This document shows positions 15,952 to 25,961 of a stretch of 31,404 nt of DNA, one piece after another; position 1 is the first letter of the stretch; each line of letters starts with the position of its first letter. The notes under the pieces are model-generated. The model did not search any database and was not told where the DNA came from. It worked only from the letters and a program-made list of their open reading frames with translations. This DNA comes from Chara braunii (taxonomy: Eukaryota > Streptophyta > Charophyceae > Charales > Characeae): NCBI GenBank assembly GCA_003427395.1, contig BFEA01000196.1, positions 1,419,485 to 1,450,888 on the forward strand, in the 5' to 3' direction. Position numbers and translations under genes: made by a program.

Positions 15952-16398
15952 TCAAGGCCTCACTTCCCCGTGCAAATACGGCCTGCCCACCAACGGCGGA
16001 TCAAGAGTGCACCTCCAAAACGGTAGCGGATCCAGGCGGTCTGCGTACAGGTCGGCAAGCGTGGAGATGTAAAGAAGCACGATCTCCCCCGCCAGATCAA
16101 CGGGATGGCCGCCCCACTCGTTGGGGATCACATCCCTGACCTTCGTGACGAAGATGAGCACATGTCCCAGGTTGTTTCCGAAGAATCCCAACCCCACCTC
16201 CATCTTCATAGCGGGGACCCCATTGACATCGACTTCATAGAAACGGACGGAGCAACGTGTCATGCCAATCGCGAGCTCGAAGTCCCTCGTGTGGTACCCG
16301 TCCCGGTGGTGGATCATCTCGTAGACCATACCCCCCCTGCCGTCGATGAGACCACGACAGAAGACATGCATATCCATCCCTCTGCGTGTCCCTCCCAC
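15952..16398 (-). CDS. Unrecognised ORF inside the Harbinger element (148 aa)
   Basis: I do not recognise this frame. Unlike the frames around it, it has a balanced, globular-looking composition with alternating hydrophobic stretches, such as RFYEVDVNGVPAMKMEVGLG and GHVLIFVTKVRDVIP, then LAGEIVLLYISTLADLYADR. It lies on the same strand as the Myb-like partner gene, downstream of it, and faces the transposase gene across the microsatellites. It could be a captured host exon, a third element gene, or the C-terminal part of a longer broken protein whose upstream part lies in another frame at 16314-16694. No transmembrane segment or known catalytic motif is evident. The start at 16398 is simply the first Met. 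Confidence 0.35.
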   Translation of the reverse strand: MGGTRRGMDMHVFCRGLIDGRGGMVYEMIHHRDGYHTRDFELAIGMTRCSVRFYEVDVNGVPAMKMEVGLGFFGNNLGHVLIFVTKVRDVIPNEWGGHPVDLAGEIVLLYISTLADLYADRLDPLPFWRCTLDPPLVGRPYLHGEVRP

Positions 16399-16738
16399 CG
16401 CTCTCTCTTTGCCTCTCGCCAGATCCCTCCCCTTCTCGCTAATGCGAAATGGAGCCGACCGATTCTACGGTCACTATGAGGTGGACCACGCACCCCACAC
16501 CCTCCACACGCCGCTATACAACCAACATCACCAGCGAAGACAGTCCGTGTCGGCATGGTACTCCCTCGCCTCTGGAAAGTGCGATCACCGCCGACGCGAA
16601 CCTGTTCTTTATACACGTGCCTCGGGATGGCCCGCCGGGGTGGTGCGCTATCACAATCGGCGTTTGCGGCCGTGCTCACAAAGAACAATCCCAACCCCCA
16701 CCTTTTCTCTTGCCGTTTTTGTTTTTTTTTCCATTAAT

Positions 16739-18138
16739 TCATATCCTGATTGACGATTCTGTCCTCCGACAGAAATCGAACGGTCGTGCACATGTCCCCG
16801 GCGATGGCAGTCGACCGTCGAGAGCCCCATGCATGTATATATGTACATATATACATATTTTTATATATATGTATCTCACCGACCGTGTAGAACCCCCTTC
16901 GGTGGAGTGACCTCCATTCGCTCCCCTGCGGGCTAGAACCCCCACTAGCAACTCGAGAACATCATTCCCACCCCGCATTGCATCGGCCACATCCCCTATC
17001 CGAGAAGCGATTGCGGTGCCCATGCCGCAGTGGCTTTGGCAAGGGAGGTGGCCGCTTTGTCCAGGCCATCACAGTACGAGCGTGTAGAATCTTCCATGGC
17101 CCTCCCCATACTCGTGCCATCGCTACTGCCATCTTCTCCTCTCGCCTTCCTGGCGGCCGTCCGCCTCACTTTCGCAGAATTGTCCGACTCCTCCGCGCAT
17201 CTTTCATCCGATCCTCCCGCCGGTGGTGGATCTGTTCCATCCCCCGATAGGTTCTTCGAAGCCAGCGTGTTATCACACCTCATCGACGGCCGGTTTAGTT
17301 GCCACTACATAGCGTCCCACAACAGTTTTTCAAAAGAAAGCGGGAGATTATTCTCCTTTCGTTCCTCCACAGATAGATCCCAATACGACGACTGTCCAGA
17401 CGCGTGACACTTTTTGACGATGAGCTTCGTCGTCTGCAGCATGTTGGACCACTTCTTGCGGCAGTCTTCGGCGGTCCTGTATTTGAAGCTAGCGTCCTTC
17501 ATCCTATCGTTCACCCATGCATACCGCTCTTTCCTCTACTTGAATCGGTGTTGGCCGTTAGCATCCGCCATAAGGCCATCGTCCTCGCCCATAAGGAGTG
17601 CAAGCTTCACTTGCTCGTCCAACGTCCATGGCACGCTTTGCTTCTTTTGAGCCGGCATAAGGCCATCGTCCTCGCCCATAAGGAGTGCAAGCTTCACTCG
17701 CTCGTCCAACGTCCATGGCACGCTTTGCTTCTTTTGAGCAGGCGCCGACCGCCTGCTCCCTTTCCCGCCTGCCGCACCCTGGCCCTGCGCATCACCCTGC
17801 TCGGCCATCGACCTTGCCATCACTGGAACAGCACTTCCGTGCTCTACATTACCGTCTTCGTCGGCTCCTCCGGAAACGACGGCGCCTTCGTCGTAAGGTG
17901 AATCCATGCGAGTCTCGGGAGACACCGGCCGCGTGTTCGTCCAATTCCACGGGCCGTCCGTGTGAATGCCCAGCTGAGGAGATGGAGAACACCGCATGCC
18001 GAACGACCGTACCGTGCTCTGGGTGCATTGGGGAGACCAAGGTGTGCCACCCATGTCCATGTTCTGTGCACCCGACGCCGGCATGCCAAAACCTGCACCC
18101 ATGCTTGTCCCTTCTGTGCATGCCCTCGCTACATACAA
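16739..18138 (-). pseudogene. Harbinger partner, Myb/SANT-like DNA-binding protein, broken
   Basis: PIF/Harbinger elements need a second, Myb/SANT (trihelix-type) protein that binds DNA and helps bring transposase to the nucleus. The frame from 18138 has a Gly/Pro-rich N-terminus, a basic stretch GGKGSRRSAPAQKK, then the SANT start SVPWTLDERVKLALLMGEDD. A 29-residue exact-period duplication follows (17571-17744). After a TAG (17536-17538) the same frame goes on with RKERYAWVNDRMKDASFKYR and TAEDCRKKWSNMLQTTKLIV, the typical third-helix region. A second TAG follows LLWDAM (about 17302-17304), then TLASKNLSGDGT. Near 17010 a one-base shift moves to the frame ASRIGDVADAMRGGNDVLEL, the expected C-terminal helix, to about 16900. 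Both stops and the frameshift argue for decay. Confidence 0.83.
17571..17744 (-). repeat. 87-bp in-frame tandem duplication in the Myb-like gene
   Basis: The segment encoding AQKKQSVPWTLDE(R/Q)VKLA and LLMGEDDGLMP is present twice, at exactly 87 bp (29 codons) spacing, with very few substitutions. It duplicates the first SANT helix and should disturb domain folding. High identity indicates a recent event. Confidence 0.95.
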
Positions 18139-19766
18139 ATCGCACTGCTGTTGGACGGAGAAAGAGTGATCATCAACGACGAAACCGTCGTTGCCCCGGC
18201 ATGTCCACTGCCGGTGGACAACTACACAGAAGGCCTACATGCAACCTCTCGGGAGATTGTCTACCACACCCTCTATCGAAGGGCAACGGCGGGGAAGGCG
18301 CACGTGAGGGGAAGTACGGACGTTGCACGGCCGGCGTTGATTGACGCACGGCGGCGAAGGAATGCATGCTCGGGACCCCCTGCCCACGAGAATGGGGCCG
18401 TGCATGCACACGGCCATCGTGCATGTCAGTACTGCCATCGGAACCAACTTCGACGTCACCCGTCCAACGTGTGGACTCCATAACCGAACTGCCACCGGAG
18501 CACACCGTCTAATCAACAATGAAAGGTGGCACCTTTGGCCCCACCCGTACGGAGGATGACTACAGATGCCTGGAGAGAAGGCCAATGGCAACGAACGTGA
18601 CAACTAACGACAAAAGCAAGGCCCCTACCACGAAAACGAGGACAACAATGGCTGTTACACCCACAACGAGCAGCGACACACCATCCACGCGGCCGCCACA
18701 ACGCCCATTCGCCACGACGACAACCACATGACATTCCCTCACACAACTGCAGCGACACGCCCCACCAGGCCCATGTGCAGCTGGCGCCATGCTGTCTCTG
18801 ATTGCCACGTGTCCACTGTTGACGTGCACACGCTCTCTTGCACTTCTGCCAACATCCGCTTGTCGATTACACAACGGAGGACCTGCGCTGCAGACTGGAG
18901 ATCGCGGGGAATGGACGACGAAAGATGCGGACGGGGTTCTCTGTGGGGCAGCCGTCGGAGTGAACGACGACAACGATGTTGGAACAACCACGTCACCACA
19001 ACCACTGCCACAGAAAGAGGCTCGCGCAGCTGCACGTCCCGAGCTGAACACAGGAAACTGCAGTAGCGTCCGAACCGCAGTGGAGGCATCCGAATGCGTC
19101 CAACGACGACTCCACAAAGGACGACCATGGGACATGGAAGCGCCTTGGACGGAAGCCACACGTCCAAAACGCGCAAGTCCTCTGAGTACTTGCATGGCAG
19201 ATTGAGCTTCCACCCGGTGCTCGAACGAAGAAGACAACTGCAGACTAGCAAGGTCGTGACAAAAATTGTGGCCACGTGATCGACAGAGAGCGCAATGGCC
19301 TGTATTCCTTCTCTCCGCCCCAAGTACTTGTTGGCACAGTGGAAAATTCCGTTCAAACACCGTTTGAATTCAAATTTGCCGCTCCCGCATTTCGAAATGC
19401 AGCGGGACCACGGCGGGGGACCATCTCAAGGGACCGTGTACGGCCCGTTTCGACGAAAAGTGCGACACGCCGTTCGACCGCTGCGTTTCGGCCTGGTCCG
19501 CCCCGACGTCCGCGACGCCCGTTTTCTGAACCAGACGCGTCCGGCAGTGATGGAAACTTTTCGGCACTTTCGAGCCCCTACCCGTCTGGAGGACGTTTTG
19601 GAAAAGGACCGCCGGTTTCTGACGGATATTTTCCAGCCGCCAGTTGTGTAGAAACACGGCCAGCAGTGTTTCCAGAATGGCAGTGGGGTCTGTAACGACA
19701 TTGGCATACCGCCGGCGGTGGATCTGGTGGCCCAATGGGGTCCGCAATTGCTCTTCCATGCCAAAA
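18139..19766. other. Right internal and subterminal region of the Harbinger element
   Basis: The region upstream of the Myb-like gene probably holds its promoter and the subterminal repeats. Two overlapping long minus frames (19360-18560, 266 aa, and 19356-18739, 205 aa) and several plus frames are open. None shows a domain, and high GC content explains long chance frames. From about 19560 to 19640 GGAAAACGTTTTGG-like and GGCTGGAAAAT motifs echo the left subterminal region. Confidence 0.5.
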
Positions 19767-19799
19767 CTCTTCCAGTCGCCGGCCAGTGGGGTCCGAGCC
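19767..19799 (-). repeat. Right terminal inverted repeat of the Harbinger element
   Basis: Read on the minus strand it starts GGCTCGGACCCCACTGGCCG, identical to the left end for 23 bases and matching 31 of 33 overall. The TAA at 19800-19802 is the second target copy. Confidence 0.95.
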
Positions 19800-19802
19800 T
19801 AA

Positions 19803-20890
19803 GGCCTGATCTTGTATGGGGAAGAGGTCGGGGAACTCCTCATGCAACTTCATCAGTATCCCGAAAGTCCTTTGAACATGGCTCCATCCCCTGGTCTGAC
19901 CAATCCGCCCACTCCACTGTAGCTACCCATCCTTCCCTTTACCCCCCCAGCCAATCATTGCAAAACTCGGTAATTATTTTGGTAAGGTCCTCCCACTGTG
20001 TCAAACGTTTAAGGCTCGTTCTAACCCTTTCCCAACGCGCTCTGATTTCTACTTCTATCAGGTCACAGATCATTTCCCTCGTTTCCCCGTTCCTCACCGG
20101 TGCCCCTCTATGGTCCGTGCACATCGCTTCCACCACAGAGCCCACATGACCGCTTTACGACCTAGTTCAAGCAGGTTACTAATAAAAGAGCATTTTTTAG
20201 CAGGCCGGTGGACACACAGCAAGGCCTTCCAATCCCATGGCCATCTCTGGCAGTGCCCACCTGGCGCACGATTAGTTCCCACCACCTCCACCTGAGAATG
20301 GCCCCTGGGCACTGCAGGAAGACGTGTTCAATGGTTTCCTTTATTTTCTGTGACGGGAAGGCCTCAACACATGACTTGCACCACAGCAAGGCAATCCCCT
20401 TTGTTCCAGACCGAAGTGGTCACTCAGCCAGGCATTAGTAGGAAGGCAGAGGTGCGCAATCTGCCATTGCGTGAACTTTGTCAGCCTGGCCTTTGCGTAT
20501 TGGAGCCATCAGATCGGTCTGAGAGCTTCCCTTCCCACATTAGTGTCTGTGCCAACAGTCTCGCATAGTCTCCGGCATGTTTACTCGTACCCTTAGCATG
20601 CCATAGGTGGCCTTTACTGACAGTGTAGGAAAGGTGCGATATTTGTGGCCCGGTCCCCCTTCCCGGGAGCAACCACCTCCACTCCCCTGGGTTGACGGGT
20701 AGATCCTGACCCGTGGTCTTCGGCTGGAAGGCTCGCCACATATCCCCCTCGTTAAGGGCCCGGATACGATACAACCTACCCCTTTTTTTTTTTTTTTTTA
20801 AACGGGCCCAGTGCCCAAGGCTGATATTACCAATAAGGGGATTGAGGTCGGGGTTCTCACAGTCTACCCAGAGTGACCGAACCAAACATG
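19803..20890 (-). pseudogene. LINE (non-LTR retrotransposon) ORF2, C-terminal fragment
   Basis: The minus strand encodes the region after the RT domain of a plant LINE. The frame from 20885 includes PLIGNISLGHWARL and PVNPGEWRWLLPGRGTGPQI, then SHLSYTVSKGHLWHAKGTSK and MWEGKLSDRSDGSNTQRPG. Next, in another frame, come LTKFTQWQIAHLCLPTNAWL and SDHFGLEQRGLPC. The frame then shifts near 20395 to the zf-RVT-like finger WCKSC...KETIEHVFLQCP (CX2C, then HX4C), a zinc-binding motif common at LINE ORF2 C-termini. After further frameshifts the end reads MICDLIEVEIRARWERVRTS and LTQWEDLTKIITEFCNDWLG, with a stop at 19939. RT and endonuclease domains are absent from the window. The frame interruptions show that it is dead. 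Confidence 0.72.
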
Positions 20891-20925
20891 CTGAGAACTA
20901 GGCTCAAGTCCCTCATATTAAGATG

Positions 20926-21030
20926 ATTATGATGATTAATATTGATTATGATGATTATGATGATGATGGTGAACTTCTGCTGAGTCTATATAAACTGTGA
21001 GATAATGATACTAATGACAATGATGATGAC

Positions 21031-21063
<33 letters not shown>
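20926..21063. repeat. (GAT)n microsatellite patches
   Basis: GATGATTATGAT repeats at about 20926-20971 and a purer run of GAT units at about 21018-21063 are separated by unique sequence. Confidence 0.93.
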
Positions 21064-21064
<1 letters not shown>

Positions 21065-22300
21065 AGTATGTAAAAAATATAGAAGACTATGCTATATCAG
21101 CAGTTTTGGCCTCCTAATCCAAGAACCCTCCCTGAACCAGGACATTACATCTTAAGGACAATGTCATCCTTGGACCCATAGGTTATTTAGGCAGCCCCCC
21201 CCGATTCACCACTGGATTGCCTTCCTCCCTCAGCAAATCCCCAGATCTCTCTACAAGGCCTCACACTCCTGCCATTTGCAGGTTACAGGGCAACGCCCCA
21301 GCTCTGGCCAGCGTCGTTCTGGCATCCGCAAACCAGGGGCACAGAACAAAGCAACTCTGCAGATATCAGTCCAGATTCGACCATCTATGACGTCCTATAT
21401 TCCGAACGAGGAAGAAGACCAGATGCTGCCAAGCATTACAGAACACCAGAAAGCTTGATATAACATGATTAAAGACTATGGAATTTTAAAGCACCTGTTC
21501 TGTGAAGATTAATCTCCCCCTCCCCTCCTTCCCACCCTATCTCAACGCTGCCTCCACCGAAACAGATTACCCAGATTGCAGGCATCCCATCTCAGCCTCA
21601 ACTTGGGACAGTCCCACATCCCCCCCCCTTATCTCACAAAAGCATACAGTTCCCTCCCAAAGTATGCCTTTGCCCACCTTTAACCCTAATCTGTCCCCGC
21701 TGGGATATGTACCTCCACCCCAGCCCCAGAATAGATCAACCCACTAAATCTGCTCGCTCCCCCTCCAAGGCTTCACCTCCCACCTTGCGTCGCCCCTGCA
21801 GAGTGAAAATCTCCCCTATTCACTCCACCTTCCATCCATCAGGAAAAAAAAAACGTCGATGCTCAGAGAGGAGAATATCAGGAACTGACATTCGAACCAA
21901 CGAAATTTATGCTGGAAAAAATTTGAATACAAGGTTCCTACAAAAAGAATTGGATAAGAATCGGCTTATGGAAGCAAATGCAGCGAAAATAAACACGGAG
22001 AGTGAAAATGCAGATTGGAGATTCAAAAATTTGAAATATAGGAATTTAGGTATTAAAAAATACCAATCAGCTTAGTTCTAGGAGTTGAGAGTTACGATGA
22101 TTCTGGATTATTCGGGAATATTATTTAGAAATTTGGAAATCTAGAGATTTAAGTTGGATATTTAATTAGGATATTATTTTAGTTGAAATAGTAGATTGGT
22201 TAAAAGGATGATGATTGGATGTTGATTAATTAGTTTAAAAAAGATGAAGAATATGATAAACTTAAAACTATAAATACTACGAAAAATAAAATTTCCCCCT
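21064..22300. other. Non-coding, mixed composition, AT-rich in its second half
   Basis: Short plus frames at 21276-21458, 21502-21747 and 21707-22075 have no recognised domain. From about 22050 the composition turns strongly AT-rich with no open frame. I see no RNA gene or transposon end. Confidence 0.5.
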
Positions 22301-23280
22301 CCTCCCCCTCATCTCCTTTCCCCTTGTCCTGTTCCAGACCTCCCTCCACCTCGTTCTCTTCTCACTCTTTATTCCCTTCCTGTCTCTCCGTCTCTTTCAT
22401 CTTGACAATCACACGTCTCCTCCCCCACCTTTCTCTCCCGCAATACACCACCCTGTCCCACGCACTCACCCTCGCCACTTCATCCAATGAATTACAACAA
22501 CTACCGATTTGCGCAACGGTAAGGAGCGTATACAAGAGATGATAAGGTAGGGGGAAGAGGAAAAGGATGTTAGAATGAAATAGAGACAGGGTAGAAAGAA
22601 GGGTGCCGAGTATGAAGTGAAGGATGTGGAGATGGAGAAGAAATATTCGGCAGGAAAACAGAAACGACCCACTCCCTTTTTTACCCGCTCACCCTTACAA
22701 AGAAGACAATGCAGATGATGAACGGCGATGAATATGATAATGATGGTGGTTGCTGATAATGAAAATAATGATGTAGCTTGTTGACGGGAATATTGATGGT
22801 ACTCCACTGTAGATGCACCTTGGATGGAGTAGACAGGGCAACAAACAGCTGGCGATTAAGGCTCGAGTTGAAGCCTCTCATGATGCAGGTTGATATTTCG
22901 TGGACTCCATTCTCGAGTACCTCCCAATGCCCGCGGCCTAGGCCGTAGGATCCGCGGTCTTGGGTGCCACATAGCCTCCCACTCACTATCCCCCGACAAT
23001 CCTCCTCCCACCCCCCGGGACACACTTTACTCTTCTCCTTCTCGGAACGAGCCGGCCTCCTCCACCACAAAATTTGCGAGATGAAATGCAGAAGTGATTA
23101 CCCCTGAAGCAATGCTCGATTAAAGCAGAACTCCCCTTCATACGATATGCTCGCCTGCGACATCACTCATATGAAGCGTGAAGCAGAAAGATGGCACAAT
23201 TGTGCTTTCAAAAGTTAAGGAACCGTGCATGAAGAAGTTCTACCCACTGATCGTCATCACCCATCCCTCGACCATTAAAT
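22301..23280. other. Non-coding spacer with CT-rich and GAT-rich parts
   Basis: A CT-rich tract (about 22300-22460) is followed by purine-rich sequence (22540-22640) and GAT-like patches (22705-22800). The minus frames 22807-22466 and 23070-22681 cross these low-complexity parts and are not supported. Confidence 0.5.
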
Positions 23281-23289
23281 CTTGAAGAA

Positions 23290-23520
23290 GTCATGCCGCC
23301 CACTCGCTCACCGCCATTCGCACGCATTGACACTTACACGCACGAGGAAAGACACACTTACACTTGTCTTTCGGCACGTGCATGCACGATCGCACGCGCA
23401 CACACGCGCAACAACACTCAATCAGGCACGAAATTGCGCGCGCCCACGTGCATTCACTCACGTACATGCGCAAAGACACGCGCATCACACCCTCTCACAC
23501 ACACGTGCGTCAACTGTTGA
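23290..23520. repeat. Cryptic CA/CACG-rich low-complexity tract
   Basis: The stretch is built of ACAC, CACG and CGCA words without a fixed period. All frames here give His, Thr and Arg-rich peptides and are not believable genes. Confidence 0.8.
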
Positions 23521-23539
23521 GCCAGCGGTGCTGCACTCG

Positions 23540-23819
23540 TGGGCGCCATTTCGCCCTCATCCCTACCCTGTGAGGTTCGGGACTCCTTGTGTACAATCTG
23601 GAACTTAGCGAGTGATGAGGTCCCTAGGTCCAGGTTGACCAGGATAACTAATATCGTGTCTCCGTGTTCCACCACCACATTCTCGATCTCCAATGGTACA
23701 TCATTATCACCCCTTACTGCTCCCCGGTTTCCTTCCACCAAGGTCAGACCCTGTCTCAAAATGCGTGTGTAGCGGACCCCTGGTTGGCCTGTGAGACCAG
23801 CCCCTTGGCCTGTTCTCAC
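23540..23819 (-). CDS. Possible decayed coding fragment, unrecognised
   Basis: Within the minus frame 23819-23454, the part RYTRILRQGLTLVEGNRGAV, then PLEIENVVVEHGDTILVILV and NLDLGTSSLAKFQIVH, looks like real protein sequence. The rest, in the CA-rich tract, does not. I cannot name a family. The sequence that follows to the right (23820-23930), with GGTACC-containing words, resembles the style of the right edge of the window (31200-31330), so this may be part of an LTR element. Coding status is uncertain. Confidence 0.25.
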
Positions 23820-23829
23820 AGGCCTGTGT

Positions 23830-24164
23830 TGTATTCAGGGTAGTTCAGTCCAGGGCGGTACCTCTGTCGGTACCAGCCAGTCTAGTCCAGTCCCGTCAGT
23901 CCGCTGGGGTATACCCCAGCTGTTGTCTGTTTTTCGATTCATTCTACATTCGCACATCTTGGAGTACGTGCGTTCGAGTCTCGCGTGGGAGTTGCGCTGT
24001 GCCATCTCGCTCCCCCTTCATCCTCCATCTCCATCTCTGTCCCAGGCGGAGCACCACACCCGGTGGGTCCGCCAATGCCAAGGCCGCCGCGTGCGCTTGC
24101 CACGCGCCCACGTTGCCCCGCTGCCCCGCTGCCCCCCCCCGGCCCGCTCCCGGATTATATTATC
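23830..24164. other. Non-coding, C-rich stretch
   Basis: GGTACC-type words are followed by CT-rich and C-rich tracts. No gene is supported. GTTCGAGTCTCGC near 23971 resembles a B box but has no tRNA-like stem around it. Confidence 0.4.
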
Positions 24165-24262
24165 AAGATCCGAGATCTTGCTGCTGTCGGGGTTTGAACC
24201 CAGGCAGCTGCTGGCCTTGCGAGTGCGTAGCTGCCGCTGTAACACACTCGCCATACTGCATG
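24165..24262 (-). repeat. tRNA-like SINE-head candidate
   Basis: On the minus strand TGGCGAGTGTGTTACAGC (24236-24253) resembles a tRNA D-arm with an A box. It is followed at tRNA-like spacing by GGGTTCAAACCCC (24189-24201), a good B box able to form a T-arm stem. No proper acceptor stem or tail was identified. It may be a SINE head or a decayed tRNA. Confidence 0.42.
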
Positions 24263-24279
24263 TATGGCTTTGTAGTGTG

Positions 24280-25090
24280 GCACGCTGCTGTTGAAGAGGT
24301 GCGTGCCAGCTATTTACCCCCCCCCCCCCCCAGGGGTGAGCAGCGGCCAGCAGGGCAGCAACGGTCGGACAGCTATTTGCCGCCCCCTCCTCCCCCCCGT
24401 GTCTGTTGCTGCCTGCGTACGTGGCCATCTGCAGTGCCACGTGATAGCTGCTCTGAAGACTGAAGACCCCGCTGGCTAGGGGGCTGCGCCACATTATTTT
24501 TTTTTTTCTATTTTTCTACTGCTGCAGCAACTCAAGATTCCCCCCCTGGCTAGAGGGCTGTGTGATTGTGAATCTGTGGCAGTAGGGTGGCTGATGAAGA
24601 TCTCAACCAACCCTATATTATAATCATCATCTTTTTATTGCTGTGGCATTAGGCCAGCAGCACCTTGAAGGCCTTGGTAGTGCTTTGCTCTTGGCCAACC
24701 AAGAGCCTGATATTATCTCTCTCCACTAACCTACTCTCCCCCAACCCCTTTTCTCTTCCACCCCCATCATCTAATCATCCTTTCTAACTTTACCACTACC
24801 CCCTCCCCCATCTCCCACTTCACCCTTTCTCTCTCTCTCACCTATTTCTCTCTTCTTCATCACTTTTTCATACCCTTGCCCCTCCCCCCCCTACTTCGAA
24901 TTTTTATGTTTTTCTTATTTTCTCTTTCTCTTTGATTCAAATCTTCTCATTTCTCCAAAAGTCCGAATTATCTTATTTCCCCCCCTTCCTTTCTCATTTT
25001 CTGATTTTTTTTTTTTTCTTTTTATTTATTTTGAAAATTTGAATTTCTTTGTGGCACCCTTAAATCTGATTAGGAGTTGGTCATTCTTGC
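24280..25090. other. Non-coding stretch, low complexity
   Basis: It contains poly-C tracts, GGCTAG...GGGCTG near-repeats around 24473 and 24548, and long pyrimidine-rich sequence (24720-25000). I see no gene. Confidence 0.5.
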
Positions 25091-25093
25091 TTT

Positions 25094-25331
25094 CGGCACA
25101 CATTTGGACCCCGTGGGGGTAACAAAGTGTTACCGAAATTTTCTGTTTTTCTTTCACTTAGTATTTTTCTGCACATTTTGACCCCTTGGGGGTAGAGAAG
25201 TGCTGGCAAAATCTCCTCATTTTACTTAGTCTTTTTTCTTGACGGCACACTTCCACCCCATGGGGGTAATGAAATGCTGCCGAAAGTTTTGAAAAATCAG
25301 ATACTTCATTTCTCTCCAACTCCTTTTCTAT

Positions 25332-25410
<79 letters not shown>

Positions 25411-25535
25411 TGATTTCTTTATTTATTTTCTGAAAATTTCTAATTTGCGGCATTTTGAAACCTAATGTGTTTATCTTGGTCTCTCCTTTCTCTTGGCATA
25501 TTGACCCCATGGGGGGTAGGGAAATGCTGCCAAAA
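25094..25535. repeat. Array of hairpin-like units around CCCC(N)TGGGG
   Basis: Four copies of a unit of the form GGCACAC...GACCCC-TGGGGGTA...AAATGCTGCC lie at about 25094-25138, 25171-25210, 25243-25284 and 25494-25535. The first three have a period near 75 bp and share TTACTTAGT...TTTTTCT linkers. In the third, CGGCA and TGCCG close the ends and CCCCATGGGG sits in the centre, so each unit is an imperfect palindrome. A (TTTA)n expansion separates the third and fourth units. Confidence 0.85.
25329..25411. repeat. (TTTA)n microsatellite
   Basis: About 20 TATT units run without interruption between the third and fourth hairpin units. AT-rich TTTA words recur to about 25650. Confidence 0.97.
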
Positions 25536-25719
25536 ATTCTAAAAAAATAAACATTATTTTTCCCTTCACATTTTATTTCTTTATTTCTTTAATTATTTTT
25601 ATTATTTATTTATTTATTTTTATTTTTCTCTCAAAATTTCGCTGTTTATTTATTTTTCCTCCCGCCTTCCCCCCTTATGCTTGCTATTTTATTTTCTTGA
25701 TTATGTCATCGGTATCCTA

Positions 25720-25771
25720 CCCTAACCACTCAAACCCCGGTTAGGGTTTTCTTAGGGTTTTTCTAGGGTTT
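25720..25771 (+). promoter_or_regulatory. Telobox cluster with inverted arms before the second Ty3 element
   Basis: CCCTAACC (25720-25727) and GGTTAGGG (25739-25746) are inverted arms. They are followed by CTTAGGGTTT and CTAGGGTTTATGG. AAACCCTA-type teloboxes are common near plant transcription starts, so this may be the leader of the element transcript; that is inference. Confidence 0.45.
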
Positions 25772-25961
25772 ATGGTTTTCCTAACCCCCCTACTTTCCCT
25801 TCTCATTTGGCCACCCGGGATTCGAACCACCCCTTCCCCTTTGATGGCGCCCGCGCTCGATTTACTAGCGCCGCCCGTCGCCTTCTATCGCAGACCTCCC
25901 CGTACGTCCTCTGCTTACGCGGACCTCCTTCGACCCTCGCTAGTCTTGCCCGTTACCTCCC

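Larger units (their letters stand above)
12248..19799 (+). mobile_element. PIF/Harbinger DNA transposon with TIRs and TAA duplications
   Basis: The 7552-bp element is bounded by a 33-bp terminal inverted repeat beginning GGCTCGGACCCCACTGGCCG, with two mismatches between ends. TAA flanks each end directly (12245-12247 and 19800-19802), the expected 3-bp target-site duplication of PIF/Harbinger. Inside lie a plus-strand DDE transposase (12771-14380) and a minus-strand Myb/SANT-like protein gene (16739-18138), the two genes usual for the superfamily, here convergent. The middle holds long CAT and CT microsatellites and an unrecognised ORF. At this size it is on the large side. The partner gene is broken and the transposase frame is interrupted, so it is probably not autonomous now. 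Confidence 0.93.

Noticed and set aside
15210-16139. Long frames giving poly-His, poly-Ser, poly-Ile and, on the minus strand, Asp/Met and Glu-Arg repeats
   Set aside because: They are readings of the CAT and CT microsatellites; several frames are open at once, and the flanks show no protein-like sequence.
18560-19360. 266-aa minus-strand frame inside the Harbinger element
   Set aside because: No domain is recognised, a second long frame overlaps it, composition is Cys/Val/Arg-rich, and high GC makes long chance frames likely.
25809-25830. TGGCCACCCGGGATTCGAAC as a primer-binding site for the plus-strand Ty3 element
   Set aside because: It looks complementary to a tRNA T-arm and 3' end, but the T-loop complement is four bases too close to TGG, and no LTR end is visible before it.
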